Assembly (NCBI GenBank): GCA_023391285.1
Contig: JAEWBF010000136.1
Coordinates: 1-33,782 of the forward strand
Source of the DNA: Verrucomicrobiota bacterium
GTDB taxonomy: Bacteria; Verrucomicrobiota; Verrucomicrobiia; Opitutales; Opitutaceae
DNA length: 33,782 bases
Reading direction: 5' to 3'
In this document: positions 23,378 to 31,590 of the stretch, piece after piece
Layout: each line of letters begins with the position of its first letter
Numbering within the stretch: position 1 is the first letter of the stretch
Translations under genes and position numbers: made by a program
Notes under the pieces: model-generated
Databases searched by the model: none
What the model saw: only the letters and a program-made list of their open reading frames with translations
Told to the model about the DNA's origin: nothing

Positions 23378-26262
23378 CGCCCCTCCTCCCACGCGACACT
23401 GTCCGCCACGCCATGATGAAACAGCGACGCGAACGGATCCTGGTCCGGCCGAATGTTCTCGTTCGGCGGCCAAAACACGCCTGCGCGGATCGCGTCCGCC
23501 ACCCCCGTCGCACAACGCCACGCCGCCTCGTCCAACTCCCGCGGATACTCTTCCCACACGCGCACGCTCGTCTCCGTCGACGCCTTCGGTAGATTGAAAT
23601 ATCCCGCCCGCGCCTCGCGCGCCGCCGCCAGATCGACGGTCCCTTCCTCGAGCGCCACCCGCCCCATCGCCAGCGCCCGCAAATACAGCGGCAGCTGTAA
23701 ATCCTTCCACGTGACATCCCGCGCATTCCACGTCAGCAGCGCAAATTCCGGCCGCGCTTCGCCGCGACGCACCCCGCGCAAATGCGCCTCCTCGGGGTCC
23801 ACCGGCTGGTCCGACGTCTTGTAATCGATCACGCGCAATTCGCCGGTTCTCGCATGCCGATCGATCCGGTCGATCTTTCCGCTGATCGTCAGTCCCCCCA
23901 CCTCGATCTCGAAGGGCCGCTCCACCGCGACAATCTCCCAACCTTCCGCCCGCGTCTGCGCCTGCACCTCCGCCGCCCGCGACAGCCGCTGCCGCGCCGA
24001 CTCCACTTGCACCGTCAACGGCAGCGTTAACTCCGTCCCAAAGAGCCGCGCCGTTTCCGCTTCGAGTCGCTCGAGCAAGAACCCCCGCAACGTCCCCGCC
24101 TCCTCGCACGCGCGCATCGCCGGATCGCGCCCCAACGCCTCCAGCGCCGCGTGACACAGAATTCCGAAATCCAGCGCATCCAATTCGCTCTTCGTCGGGT
24201 CCACCGGCTCCATCCGCAATACGCGAGAGAGATAGAAGCGGAATGGACAATCCAACCACGCGCGCAGTCCGGTCACCGCCACGCGCGCCGGCGGATCCAC
24301 CCGCCGCGGCGCAAGCGCCCACGCTCGCCGCCACGCCGGCGTAACTCGTCCCGCTCCCGCTCCCCGAAACAAAAACCGCACGCGCCGCGGCAACGCTTCG
24401 TCCGCACAACGCAGCAACAATCGCGAGGGACGAAGTGGATCTCCCGATACAGAGGTCTTGCCGAAGAACAGATCGATCCGCCCTCGCGCCTCCGCTCCGC
24501 TCCGCCACGCCACCAACGCCTGCAGCAGATACGCATCGCGCGCGAATCGCGCCGCATTCGTCTTCAACCCCAATCGCTCTCGCAACGACTCCGGCAAAAA
24601 CACATCGCCCACCACCGCGTCCGGCACATGGCCGTCGTTCAATCCTGCCACCGCCAAATGCGGCGCATCCTCCCACAAGAGTTCGAGCCACCCTTGCAAC
24701 TCCACCGCGCCATCCGGCTTGTCGTCGTAACGCGAAAGCTCTCCGTAGAGCCGCAGCGCGACATCCCACCAGTCGTTCGTCGTCCAACCCGGAAACAGCT
24801 TCGCCGCCGCCCCGATTTCGCGCATCACTCCTGCCCACGCTTCCGCCGCCTCCGCTGCCGCGGCTTCGTCTTCCCTCGCCAGATCAAAGCGCCGTCGCAC
24901 AAATATCCGGCTCAACGCCGCACTCGCATTTTCCGGAAACTCACCCCCGCGCAACACGTCGCGCAACTCCGCCACCTTCGCCAAAGCGACCCGCGTCCCC
25001 GCGCTCACTCGTTCCTGCTCCGCGTGCCGCCGCAACGTCTCCAGCGTGCGCGGCAGGTGCGCGCGGTGCAGCGCATCGAGATCGCGCAAAAATCCCGCCG
25101 CCGACCCACCTTGGTCCGTCCCGGCCGCATAACTCAGAAAATCCGGACACCTCGCCAGCGCCGCCACCGCCTCGAACGTCTCCTCTCGCGCCAACCCCGC
25201 CAGCGCCGTCAACAATTGGTGCAGCGCATCGCCTTTGCGCGGCCGCCCATCCGGGTTGAACGCCCCCTGGCCCGCCCGCAGCAACTCGCTCGCAAGCAGC
25301 GGAGCCACTTCCGCATCGGCCACCCCCACGCCCAGCACGCCTTCCGCTTTCCCATACCTTGCCGCCAACTCCGCAATCCGCTCCGCCTGCGCCATCGAAT
25401 TCGCGCAAAGATGCACGCTCTCCTCGAAGTCCGGCCAATCGATCTTCCGACACTCCCACGCCTCCGGCCGCGGACGCCCCCACGCATCGAACGCTTCCGC
25501 TTTCTCCTCCGGTGCGAACACCAAAACATCCACCCGGACTTTCTGCGCGTGAGCGGCCAACACCCGCAACGCGAGCGGCAGCGGATCGGGCGTGCCCATC
25601 ACGATGATCCTTTCCACCCCGTCCAACGACACCGGCGTTCGCGACGACTCGATCTCCGCCGCCTGTCGATCCCGCAGCCCCCACCGCGCCAGCTTCGCTG
25701 CGTGCAATCTTTCCATCTCGCCTAACTGACTCCACCGCTCCCATTCGGGAAACTCCTCACCCATCCGCTCCGCCACATCGCTCAACAACAAACCGCCTTC
25801 ACCCAACGCCCGTCGCAACCGCCCAAACTCCTGCGCCAGCCGCAACGCCCACGCCGCATTTCGCGCCGGCGGATCGATCGGAAACACCGCACGGAAGGCC
25901 TCCAACTCGATCTCCCGCAATACTTCCATCCAGGCGAGCAACGAAACCAACCGCGACGCAAGCGTCGCTTCTTCCACCGCCGCCGTCACGAGCGATTCCG
26001 GCATCATCACCCGCGGCGGAAACACCGCCGACCCGCGCTCCGCCGCATGCCCGGCAAGCGCCTCCCGCAACCGCCGCCCCGCCTGGCGCGTCGGCACCAC
26101 CACCAACGTGTCGCTCAGATCCAGCGGCCCGTCTCCCGACCACCCCTGCGCCAGAAACGCCACCGCTTGCGGCAGCAGCGGGCGATCCCAATTCAGAAAA
26201 AATCGGCGAATAGATTCAGGGGGCGACAACACGTGAAGAACGCGACGATGCTCACGCCTCAT
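23374..26262 (-). CDS. addB: PD-(D/E)XK exonuclease, AddB-like
   Basis: 962 residues from the ATG at 26262 (GAGGGTGG just upstream). The N-terminal part is a degenerate UvrD-like fold: DTLVVVPTRQAGRRLREAL has the strand but no Walker A lysine, as in AddB. The middle is poorly conserved apart from LAVAGLNDGHVPDAVVGDVF, the typical E/D-rich turn before the nuclease part. The C-terminal nuclease has LDCPFRFYLSRVLRMEP, ISGKIDRIDRHARTGELRVI, then DYKTSDQP (D813, K815) and LQLPLYLRAL (Q856, Y860), so its catalytic residues are present. Bacillus-type AddB has three C-terminal cysteines for a [4Fe-4S] staple; here only one Cys (917) lies in that region, so the cluster is probably missing. It is coupled to addA by a four-base overlap. 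Confidence 0.88.
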   Translation of the reverse strand: MRREHRRVLHVLSPPESIRRFFLNWDRPLLPQAVAFLAQGWSGDGPLDLSDTLVVVPTRQAGRRLREALAGHAAERGSAVFPPRVMMPESLVTAAVEEATLASRLVSLLAWMEVLREIELEAFRAVFPIDPPARNAAWALRLAQEFGRLRRALGEGGLLLSDVAERMGEEFPEWERWSQLGEMERLHAAKLARWGLRDRQAAEIESSRTPVSLDGVERIIVMGTPDPLPLALRVLAAHAQKVRVDVLVFAPEEKAEAFDAWGRPRPEAWECRKIDWPDFEESVHLCANSMAQAERIAELAARYGKAEGVLGVGVADAEVAPLLASELLRAGQGAFNPDGRPRKGDALHQLLTALAGLAREETFEAVAALARCPDFLSYAAGTDQGGSAAGFLRDLDALHRAHLPRTLETLRRHAEQERVSAGTRVALAKVAELRDVLRGGEFPENASAALSRIFVRRRFDLAREDEAAAAEAAEAWAGVMREIGAAAKLFPGWTTNDWWDVALRLYGELSRYDDKPDGAVELQGWLELLWEDAPHLAVAGLNDGHVPDAVVGDVFLPESLRERLGLKTNAARFARDAYLLQALVAWRSGAEARGRIDLFFGKTSVSGDPLRPSRLLLRCADEALPRRVRFLFRGAGAGRVTPAWRRAWALAPRRVDPPARVAVTGLRAWLDCPFRFYLSRVLRMEPVDPTKSELDALDFGILCHAALEALGRDPAMRACEEAGTLRGFLLERLEAETARLFGTELTLPLTVQVESARQRLSRAAEVQAQTRAEGWEIVAVERPFEIEVGGLTISGKIDRIDRHARTGELRVIDYKTSDQPVDPEEAHLRGVRRGEARPEFALLTWNARDVTWKDLQLPLYLRALAMGRVALEEGTVDLAAAREARAGYFNLPKASTETSVRVWEEYPRELDEAAWRCATGVADAIRAGVFWPPNENIRPDQDPFASLFHHGVADSVAWEEGR

Positions 26263-26385
26263 CCACCCTCGCAAGCCTCCGCATAGCTGCCGTGCTCCTT
26301 TGTCATGCTTCGCAAAACGAAGATCGCTGAAGTCCCTCCGCCACAACCCAGGGAAGCGCGTCCCGCCGAGCCACTCCCGCGCACG

Positions 26386-26412
26386 AAAAAACCCGCACGT
26401 ATCCGTGCGGGT
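26386..26412 (-). terminator. Rho-independent terminator of rpsT
   Basis: On the minus strand ACCCGCACG-4-CGTGCGGGT is a 9-bp stem whose last T continues into a run of six. It starts 44 bases after the S20 stop codon. The adjoining 26263-26385 spacer upstream of addB shows only a small CTTCG/CGAAG hairpin near 26318-26332. Confidence 0.92.
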
Positions 26413-26456
26413 GAGAGAATGTCTGCGATCCGGCGCACTGCGCCGCTTGCCAAGAG

Positions 26457-26717
26457 TTACTTCGCGAACACGAACTTCGCCGCATGCGCCTTCGCACGGG
26501 CTGCCGCATTGCGGTGCACCACGCCCGACTTCACGGCCTTGTCCATCGCCGAAGTGTAGGCGCTCGCCGCCGTCTTCGCCTCGGTCGCATCGCCCTTCTT
26601 CGCCGCCGCGTCCAGCTTCTTGCGCAGCGTCTTGATACGGGTCTTCACCCCTTGATTGCGGTCGCGCAAGCGGACAGATTTACGCGCAGCCTTGATGGCG
26701 GATTTCGTGTTGGCCAT
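26457..26717 (-). CDS. rpsT: Small ribosomal subunit protein S20 (bS20)
   Basis: 86 residues, the normal size. It is a primary 16S rRNA binder that forms a helical bundle at the bottom of the 30S subunit. The N-terminus ANTKSAIKAARKSVRLRDRN and the later KTRIKTLRKKLDAA and MDKAVKSGVVHRNAAARAKA blocks are typical of S20. The ATG at 26717 gives the canonical M-A-N-T-K-S-A start; an in-frame ATG at 26753 would add 12 unlikely residues. It stands alone with its own terminator, and a candidate promoter lies at 26744-26772. Divergent from the response regulator gene. Confidence 0.97.
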   Translation of the reverse strand: MANTKSAIKAARKSVRLRDRNQGVKTRIKTLRKKLDAAAKKGDATEAKTAASAYTSAMDKAVKSGVVHRNAAARAKAHAAKFVFAK

Positions 26718-26743
26718 GGTCGTTTCGAGATTTAAAGCCCGCC

Positions 26744-26772
26744 AAAGACTCAAACGCCCCCGGGAGAGTCAA
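26744..26772 (-). promoter_or_regulatory. Candidate sigma-70-type promoter of rpsT
   Basis: On the minus strand TTGACT (26772-26767) is a good -35 match, with GTCTTT (26749-26744) at 17-base spacing as a weak -10. The region also has a GACTC/GAGTC inverted pair spanning the spacer. The -10 match is poor, so this is tentative. Confidence 0.35.
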
Positions 26773-26826
26773 GGGTTTTGTCCACCCCCCCTTGCGGCGT
26801 GCCCAATGCGACCATGCTCCTTGCGC

Positions 26827-26858
26827 CTCCAGGATCCGTTTGCGCAAACGTTCTGGAG
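26827..26858. promoter_or_regulatory. Nested palindrome upstream of the response regulator gene
   Basis: An exact 14-bp palindrome CGTTTGCGCAAACG (26837-26850) is flanked by CTCCAG (26827-26832) and CTGGAG (26853-26858), which are also complementary. The nested dyad ends 29 bases before the start codon at 26888. It fits an operator for a dimeric or tetrameric regulator, possibly the adjacent NarL-type protein itself; an RNA hairpin would have a strained centre. Confidence 0.55.
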
Positions 26859-26887
26859 TTTGGTTTTGCACCGGACTTAATGCCGCC

Positions 26888-27571
26888 ATGCACCCCGAGC
26901 GCCCGTCCGTCATCCGCGTGCTGATTGTGGACGACAGCACCTTGGTGCGTGAGGGTCTCCGCGCGGTGTTCTCCACCCAACAACGCGAGCCCCGCATCGA
27001 AGTCGTGGGCGAAGCGGGCACCGTCGCCGACGCCATCGCCGCCGCTCCCGCCCTCCGGCCCGACGTGGTCTTGCTGGATATCCGCCTGCCGGATGGTTCC
27101 GGCCTCGATGCGTGTGCCGAGCTCTGCCGCGCGTCGCCCACCACTCGCGTCCTCATCCTCACATCCGTCGCCAGCGACAATCTCATCCAACAAGCCATCC
27201 AAGCCGGCGCTCAGGGTTACTTGATGAAAGAGATCGATCCCGAGGGCCTCACCCGCGCCATCGCCGACGCCCATGCAGGTCGCTCCGTGCTCACCGGCGA
27301 GGTCACCGCCCGTGTGTTGCGCCTTCTCCGTGAAGGCGCCGCCGGTCCCTTGGCACTGCTTTCGCCCCAAGAGCACCGCGTGCTGGCGCTGACCGCCGTC
27401 GGCCACACCAACAAGGAAATTGGCAACGAACTCGGCCTCAGTGAGAAGACGGTAAAAAACTACCTGAGCCACGTCTTCGAGAAGCTCAACGTTACCCGAC
27501 GCACGCAGGCCGCCGCCATTTACACTCAAGCATTTGCGAGCGGGATAGGGCCGAAAGCCCCTAGCGCTTAG
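26888..27571 (+). CDS. NarL/FixJ-family response regulator
   Basis: 227 residues from the ATG at 26888. The receiver domain (~8-125) has the acidic pair D15-D16, the phospho-acceptor D64 in VVLLDIRLPDGSG, T92 in VLILTS and K114 in GYLMKEI, so it looks phosphorylatable. The C-terminal LuxR-type helix-turn-helix (~155-215) is LLSPQEHRVLALTAVGHTNK, then EIGNELGLSEKTVKNYLSHV. No histidine kinase is nearby, so it is an orphan within this window. It precedes the pseudopilin genes by 54 bases on the same strand, with only a weak hairpin (CCCTA/TAGGG around 27559-27573, followed by ACTATTTT) between. It could therefore regulate, or be cotranscribed with, that cluster. The frame opens at 26792 but the extra 32 residues look non-protein-like. 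Confidence 0.92.
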   Translation: MHPERPSVIRVLIVDDSTLVREGLRAVFSTQQREPRIEVVGEAGTVADAIAAAPALRPDVVLLDIRLPDGSGLDACAELCRASPTTRVLILTSVASDNLIQQAIQAGAQGYLMKEIDPEGLTRAIADAHAGRSVLTGEVTARVLRLLREGAAGPLALLSPQEHRVLALTAVGHTNKEIGNELGLSEKTVKNYLSHVFEKLNVTRRTQAAAIYTQAFASGIGPKAPSA

Positions 27572-27625
27572 GGACTATTTTCGGGTCGCTTGCTCCGGCG
27601 CTCTCCCTATGCCGATGCAAGTCAA

Positions 27626-28219
27626 ATGAAGCGCGCTTTCCGCTCCGCATCCCCGCCCTTGTCCACGCCCGCTCCCCGCGGCGCGCGGCGCATGCGATCG
27701 CGGCGCGGCTTCACGATCGTCGAGACGATGGTCGCCGCGACGATCTTCGTGATGCTGACCCTCGGCGTCTACACGATGCTGATGAAGTCGTATCAGCTCA
27801 TCGCGTTGACGCGCGTGCGCGACGACGCCCGCGCCGTGCTCCGCAGCTTCGCCGATCAGTTCGAGCGTCTTTCCACGACGCAAGAGATCGCCGGCGTCGT
27901 CCGGCAACGCTGGCTCTTCCTGCCGAGCAATGGTCCCACCGGGCGCGGCCTCGTCTGGGGCGCCCTGAGCGACCAAAACACCAGCGTCAACGCCGAGGAC
28001 GTGCCGTTCCTTTCCGTCCCGCTCGGTGGTGAAAGCCATCGCGTGAATGCCGCTCTCACTCGTGACGTTCGCTACATCGATGCCTCCAGCGGCGCCGACG
28101 TCGCGGACCGCGAAATCGAAGCCGCGGGCTACATGCTCTCCGCGACCTTCACCATCAACTACAGCATGGGCGGAAAAGATTACACCCAAGCGCTCACCGT
28201 CCTACGGGCCGCGCCATGA
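27626..28219 (+). CDS. Prepilin-type pseudopilin (first of the minor-pilin cluster)
   Basis: 197 residues from the ATG at 27626 or 175 from the ATG at 27692. Both keep the type III signal RRGFTIVETMVAATIFVMLT: a basic leader, Gly at -1, Phe at +1 and Glu at +5, then a long hydrophobic helix. It should be cut and methylated by a PilD-type peptidase (not in the window). From 27626 the leader is 28 residues, from 27692 only six, so both are plausible. The mature body has an alpha-helix (SYQLIALTRVRDDARAVLRS) and a beta-rich head. The size and order resemble minor pseudopilins of PilV/PilW or GspI/GspJ type. The stop overlaps the next start (ATGA). Confidence 0.85.
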   Translation: MKRAFRSASPPLSTPAPRGARRMRSRRGFTIVETMVAATIFVMLTLGVYTMLMKSYQLIALTRVRDDARAVLRSFADQFERLSTTQEIAGVVRQRWLFLPSNGPTGRGLVWGALSDQNTSVNAEDVPFLSVPLGGESHRVNAALTRDVRYIDASSGADVADREIEAAGYMLSATFTINYSMGGKDYTQALTVLRAAP

Positions 28220-29562
28220 CCTCGCTACGCTCACGCTCTTCCCGCCCGGTCCGCGGCTTCACCATCGTCGAGGTGCTGATCGCCGGAAGCATCGGCGCCA
28301 TGATCCTCGCCGCGGTCCTCTCGATCTTGGTGATGAGCGCTCGGATGGTTTACAAAAACCAGCAGATCGAAGCCGCCGCCACCAACACCCGCGTCGTGCA
28401 AGAGCACATGAACGCGGAATTCTCGATCGCCATCAGTCAATCCGATCCCGTCCCGGACGGCATCCGGCCAACCTATTCCGTCCCTTCCAGCACCGAGCCC
28501 ATCCGTTACGCCTGCGTTACTTACCGCGTCCCGATCGGCTCCTTCGCCACCGTCGTTGCCCTCACCGCCAAAGACAGCGATACCATCCGCATCGATTGCC
28601 CTCCCGACGTCATCCCGAAAGCCGGCGATTTTCTTCTGATGGACACGCCCAATCTCGGCGCAGGCATCAGGATCCTCTCCGTCACTCCCGAAGGCGTATC
28701 CGGCGTCATCGATGTCACCTTGGAAACATCCCTCGAAGAGGGCACCACCAGCAGCGCCAAGGAAGATGCCAAGGCCGACGCTCTCGTCCGCATCCATCGC
28801 GAACGCAAATACGAGACCGTCCCCGCGGCCGATGGCAGCGCGAAAACCGAACTCCATTGGTATGAATCGGCCGCCGACGAGAAGAAATTGATCCTCTCCA
28901 GGAACGTCGACGCTTCCGCCCGCTACTTGTTCGCCCAAGTGCCCGAAGTGATCACCGACGACGTCGATCCCGCGATCGGCTGGCAGTTCAGCTACGTCGA
29001 CGAGGGCAACGGCGCCGTCATCCCCGGCAGTCACAAAAACTTCTATCAGACCAACTACGTCGAAGGCCTGATCATGCCCAAGTCGGGCAACCCGCTGAGC
29101 ACGGCGTCCATCCTCGGCGGCGGCTCCACCACCACGAGCACGACCACCAGCACGACGACCAGCACCACCACGTCGTCCACCACCAGCTCAAAGTCTACCA
29201 CGACCACCAGCAAGTCGACCAGCACCAGCTCGAAGTCCACCACTTCGACGTCCAAGACTTCCACGACGTCCACCACTTCGAAGTCGACGTCGAAGACGAC
29301 CACCACCTCCACCACGTCGAAGTCCACGAGCAAGACCAGCACCACGTCGACAACCTCGAAGTCGACCAGCAAGACGACGTCCAAATCCACCAGTAAAACG
29401 ACGTCGAAATCCACCTCCTCCACGTCGAAATCGACCACGACGAGCACCACGTCCAAGTCCACCAGCGCTTCCACCACCTCCAAATCGACGTCGGTCAGCA
29501 CTTCCTCGAAATCCACCACGTCGTCGAAGTCCACGACCACGAGCATCCCGTTCGATGGCTAA
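28216..29562 (+). CDS. Pseudopilin with a ~140-residue Ser/Thr/Lys tail
   Basis: 448 residues. The type III prepilin signal is near the N-terminus: basic leader, then RGFTIVEVLIAGSIGAMILA with Glu at +5. The globular body (~40-300) is PilW-like in size, including SFATVVALTAKDSDTIRIDC and a late VDPAIGWQFSYVDEGNG. After a Gly-Gly-Gly hinge, residues 304-443 are only Ser, Thr and Lys apart from one Ala and one Val, with 18 lysines, each preceded by Ser; the end is IPFDG. Nothing in the prepilin families I know predicts such a tail. It would be extended, positively charged, and rich in potential O-glycosylation sites. It overlaps the previous gene by four bases and the next by eight. Body function: probable minor pilin. 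Confidence 0.85.
   Translation: MTSLRSRSSRPVRGFTIVEVLIAGSIGAMILAAVLSILVMSARMVYKNQQIEAAATNTRVVQEHMNAEFSIAISQSDPVPDGIRPTYSVPSSTEPIRYACVTYRVPIGSFATVVALTAKDSDTIRIDCPPDVIPKAGDFLLMDTPNLGAGIRILSVTPEGVSGVIDVTLETSLEEGTTSSAKEDAKADALVRIHRERKYETVPAADGSAKTELHWYESAADEKKLILSRNVDASARYLFAQVPEVITDDVDPAIGWQFSYVDEGNGAVIPGSHKNFYQTNYVEGLIMPKSGNPLSTASILGGGSTTTSTTTSTTTSTTTSSTTSSKSTTTTSKSTSTSSKSTTSTSKTSTTSTTSKSTSKTTTTSTTSKSTSKTSTTSTTSKSTSKTTSKSTSKTTSKSTSSTSKSTTTSTTSKSTSASTTSKSTSVSTSSKSTTSSKSTTTSIPFDG
29125..29544 (+). repeat. 420-bp low-complexity Ser/Thr/Lys codon repeat
   Basis: The tract is built from TCC, ACC, ACG, AGC, TCG, AAG and AAA codons in irregular order. Recurring words encode SKST, STSK and TSTT. Lysines are spaced mostly 4, 7 or 9 residues apart. 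Third positions vary freely (ACC/ACG, AAG/AAA, TCC/TCG/AGC), so the peptide rather than the DNA appears to be held. Read on the other strand it gives an artefactual Val/Asp/Leu-rich frame. Such tracts commonly change length between strains. Confidence 0.9.
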
Positions 29563-31585
29563 TCCACCCGCGCCGCACAAAGCGGCACGGCGCATCCTTC
29601 CGATGAACTACTCTTCCCAACGCGGCAGCGTGTTGATCATCACGCTCGTCTTCGTGGCCATCCTCGCCCTGGCCGCCACCTCCGTCTTCGACCTCGCCGC
29701 CAACTCCTACCGCCTTTCGATGCGCAACCAGCTTCACGCCGAAGCCCGCGCCGTCGCCGAGAGCGAACTCGAATACCTGTTCTACCGTTTCAAGATGGTC
29801 GTCGTCACCGGCAACTCCGCGGCCGAGGCCCCCGCCGTGCTCAATTCCCAAGGAATCTCCGACAACGACACCATCCCCGACACCAACCGCGAACCGTTCC
29901 TCGAAAAACACCGCGCCGCCGGCTGGCGCGTGCGCCGCTCCTTGGTGCTCGATCCCGTCATCGTCAAAAACGGCGGCCCCATCGTCGGCCGTATCCCCGA
30001 CACCCGCAAAGTCGGCGACTACACCTACGTCATCGCACGCATCGAGGTCCTCCCCCCGGAACAAAACCCGTTCGCCGACGAAAACACCTCCGTCCGTATC
30101 GGCCGGCGCTTCATCAACTCCAACACCTCCATCTTCCAATACAGCATCTTCTTCCAGGGCGACCTCGAGCTCAACCCCGGCAACGACGTTACCATCGAAG
30201 GCGATGTCGTCGCCAACGGTTCCATCTACATGGGCCCGCGCAGCGGCTTCGAACTCAAGCTCATCGACCAGGTTCGCTACCTGAAGAGCGGCTTCTTCAA
30301 CCAGGACGCCGATGAGAACACCACCTACTACAATCCCGACATCGGTCCCCCTCCCGTCACTCTCGTCGCTCCTACCTTCGCTACCTCCAAAGAGGCCCAG
30401 CTCGAGTCGATGGACGCACCCGAGAATCTCTTCGGCGGCATCGACGCCAAAAAAATGTCACAAGATCGACCGGACCTTTTCGGACCTTCCGGCGCTCTGG
30501 ACCACGAATCGTGGACCGAAGCGCAACAACTCATCGCCGAAAACAACGTCTATCGCTCCCTCATCGTCCCGCCCCCCGGCGCCAGCAACTCCAACGAATA
30601 CCCCAACGCCACCGGCTCCACCACGGACGACAACGTGATCGCCGTCCGGCGCGCTTATAATCGCGCCCAACTGATCTTCACCGTCGAGGCCGACGGCACC
30701 CTCACCATCACCAAGGGTCTTGGCGGCACCATCGACGCCACCGCCGCCTTCCTTAACCCCGAAGCCATCGACCCCAGCCTCGACAAAATCGTGAAAGAGA
30801 TCGAAGACGGCGACGGCAACCCAGCCACTTGGCATTACGCCGAACCTGTTTTCGACAAACGCGAAAACAAGAACGTCAAAGTCACCACCATCGATATCGG
30901 CGCCCTCAAGAAGACGCTCGATTACCTTCGTGACGGAATCAGCCCCAGCGACCCCAATCGCTTCCCCGATTTCAACGGCCTGCTCTACATCAACCTCAAA
31001 AGTTCCTCGAGCACCAACCCGGCCGCCATCCGCCTGATCAACGCCGAGTCGCTCCCGCAGAACGGCACCAACGGCTTCTCCGTCGCCACCAACGGGGGCA
31101 TCTACGTCCAGGGAAGCTTTAACACCGATCTCATCACCAACGCCGACGGCACCACCCGCCCCGTCCCCGCCATGCTCATCGGCGACGCGCTCACCGTTCT
31201 CTCCGATGGCTGGATCGATGCCGATGCCGCCGCCGCCTTCGATGGCTCGAAACGCATCGCCTCCACCGACCTCACCGTCAACGCCGGCCTCCTCACCGGA
31301 AATATTGCCTCCACCACCGGCAGCCAAAGCGGCGGCGCACAAAACCTCGTCCGCTACCTCGAAGATTGGACCGGCCACACCGTCACCTTCTACGGCTCCC
31401 TTGGCCGCCTCTTCCAATCCGCCCATTTCATCGCCCCTTACGCCGGGAATCTCACCATCAGCTACAACCAGCCCTCGAATCGAAATTTCGAATACGACCT
31501 GAACATGCGCAGCTTCCGCCCGCCCGGCTCCCCGGAGACCACGGCCTTCAGCCGCGGCAGCTTCTTTACCTGGCAGCACGAGTGA
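29555..31585 (+). CDS. PilX-like pilus-assembly protein with long beta-rich domain
   Basis: 676 residues from the ATG at 29555, which overlaps the previous stop by eight bases; the ATG at 29603 is an alternative. The N-terminus has QRGSVLIITLVFVAILALAA, the PilX-type variant of the pilin signal helix (Gly then Ser, no Glu at +5), followed by a long amphipathic helix RNQLHAEARAVAESELEYLF. The mid region GDLELNPGNDVTIEGDVVAN recalls beta-helical, polymer-like strands; an NGGIYVQGSFNTDLI strand recurs late. The protein is much longer than classical PilX (~200 residues) and nearer GspK in role. PilX/GspK-type proteins cap or prime the pseudopilus tip. It is the third prepilin-like gene in a row. 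Asp/Asn-rich loops could bind calcium, unproven. Confidence 0.8.
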   Translation: MANPPAPHKAARRILPMNYSSQRGSVLIITLVFVAILALAATSVFDLAANSYRLSMRNQLHAEARAVAESELEYLFYRFKMVVVTGNSAAEAPAVLNSQGISDNDTIPDTNREPFLEKHRAAGWRVRRSLVLDPVIVKNGGPIVGRIPDTRKVGDYTYVIARIEVLPPEQNPFADENTSVRIGRRFINSNTSIFQYSIFFQGDLELNPGNDVTIEGDVVANGSIYMGPRSGFELKLIDQVRYLKSGFFNQDADENTTYYNPDIGPPPVTLVAPTFATSKEAQLESMDAPENLFGGIDAKKMSQDRPDLFGPSGALDHESWTEAQQLIAENNVYRSLIVPPPGASNSNEYPNATGSTTDDNVIAVRRAYNRAQLIFTVEADGTLTITKGLGGTIDATAAFLNPEAIDPSLDKIVKEIEDGDGNPATWHYAEPVFDKRENKNVKVTTIDIGALKKTLDYLRDGISPSDPNRFPDFNGLLYINLKSSSSTNPAAIRLINAESLPQNGTNGFSVATNGGIYVQGSFNTDLITNADGTTRPVPAMLIGDALTVLSDGWIDADAAAAFDGSKRIASTDLTVNAGLLTGNIASTTGSQSGGAQNLVRYLEDWTGHTVTFYGSLGRLFQSAHFIAPYAGNLTISYNQPSNRNFEYDLNMRSFRPPGSPETTAFSRGSFFTWQHE

Positions 31586-31590
31586 GTTCT

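Noticed and set aside
23378..24838. Upstream extension of the addA-like frame by 487 codons
   Set aside because: The extension overlaps addB in another frame and looks random. The ATG at 23377 has GGAGG upstream and begins just before Walker A.
27559..27581. Hairpin CCCTA/TAGGG plus ACTATTTT after the response regulator as a terminator
   Set aside because: The stem is only 5 bp and overlaps the stop codon, and the T-run is interrupted. Too weak to call, though partial termination is possible.
29055..29546. 163-codon Val/Asp/Leu-rich frame opposite the Ser/Thr/Lys tract
   Set aside because: It is the reverse complement of the low-complexity tract; the sense strand has the prepilin signal and operon context.
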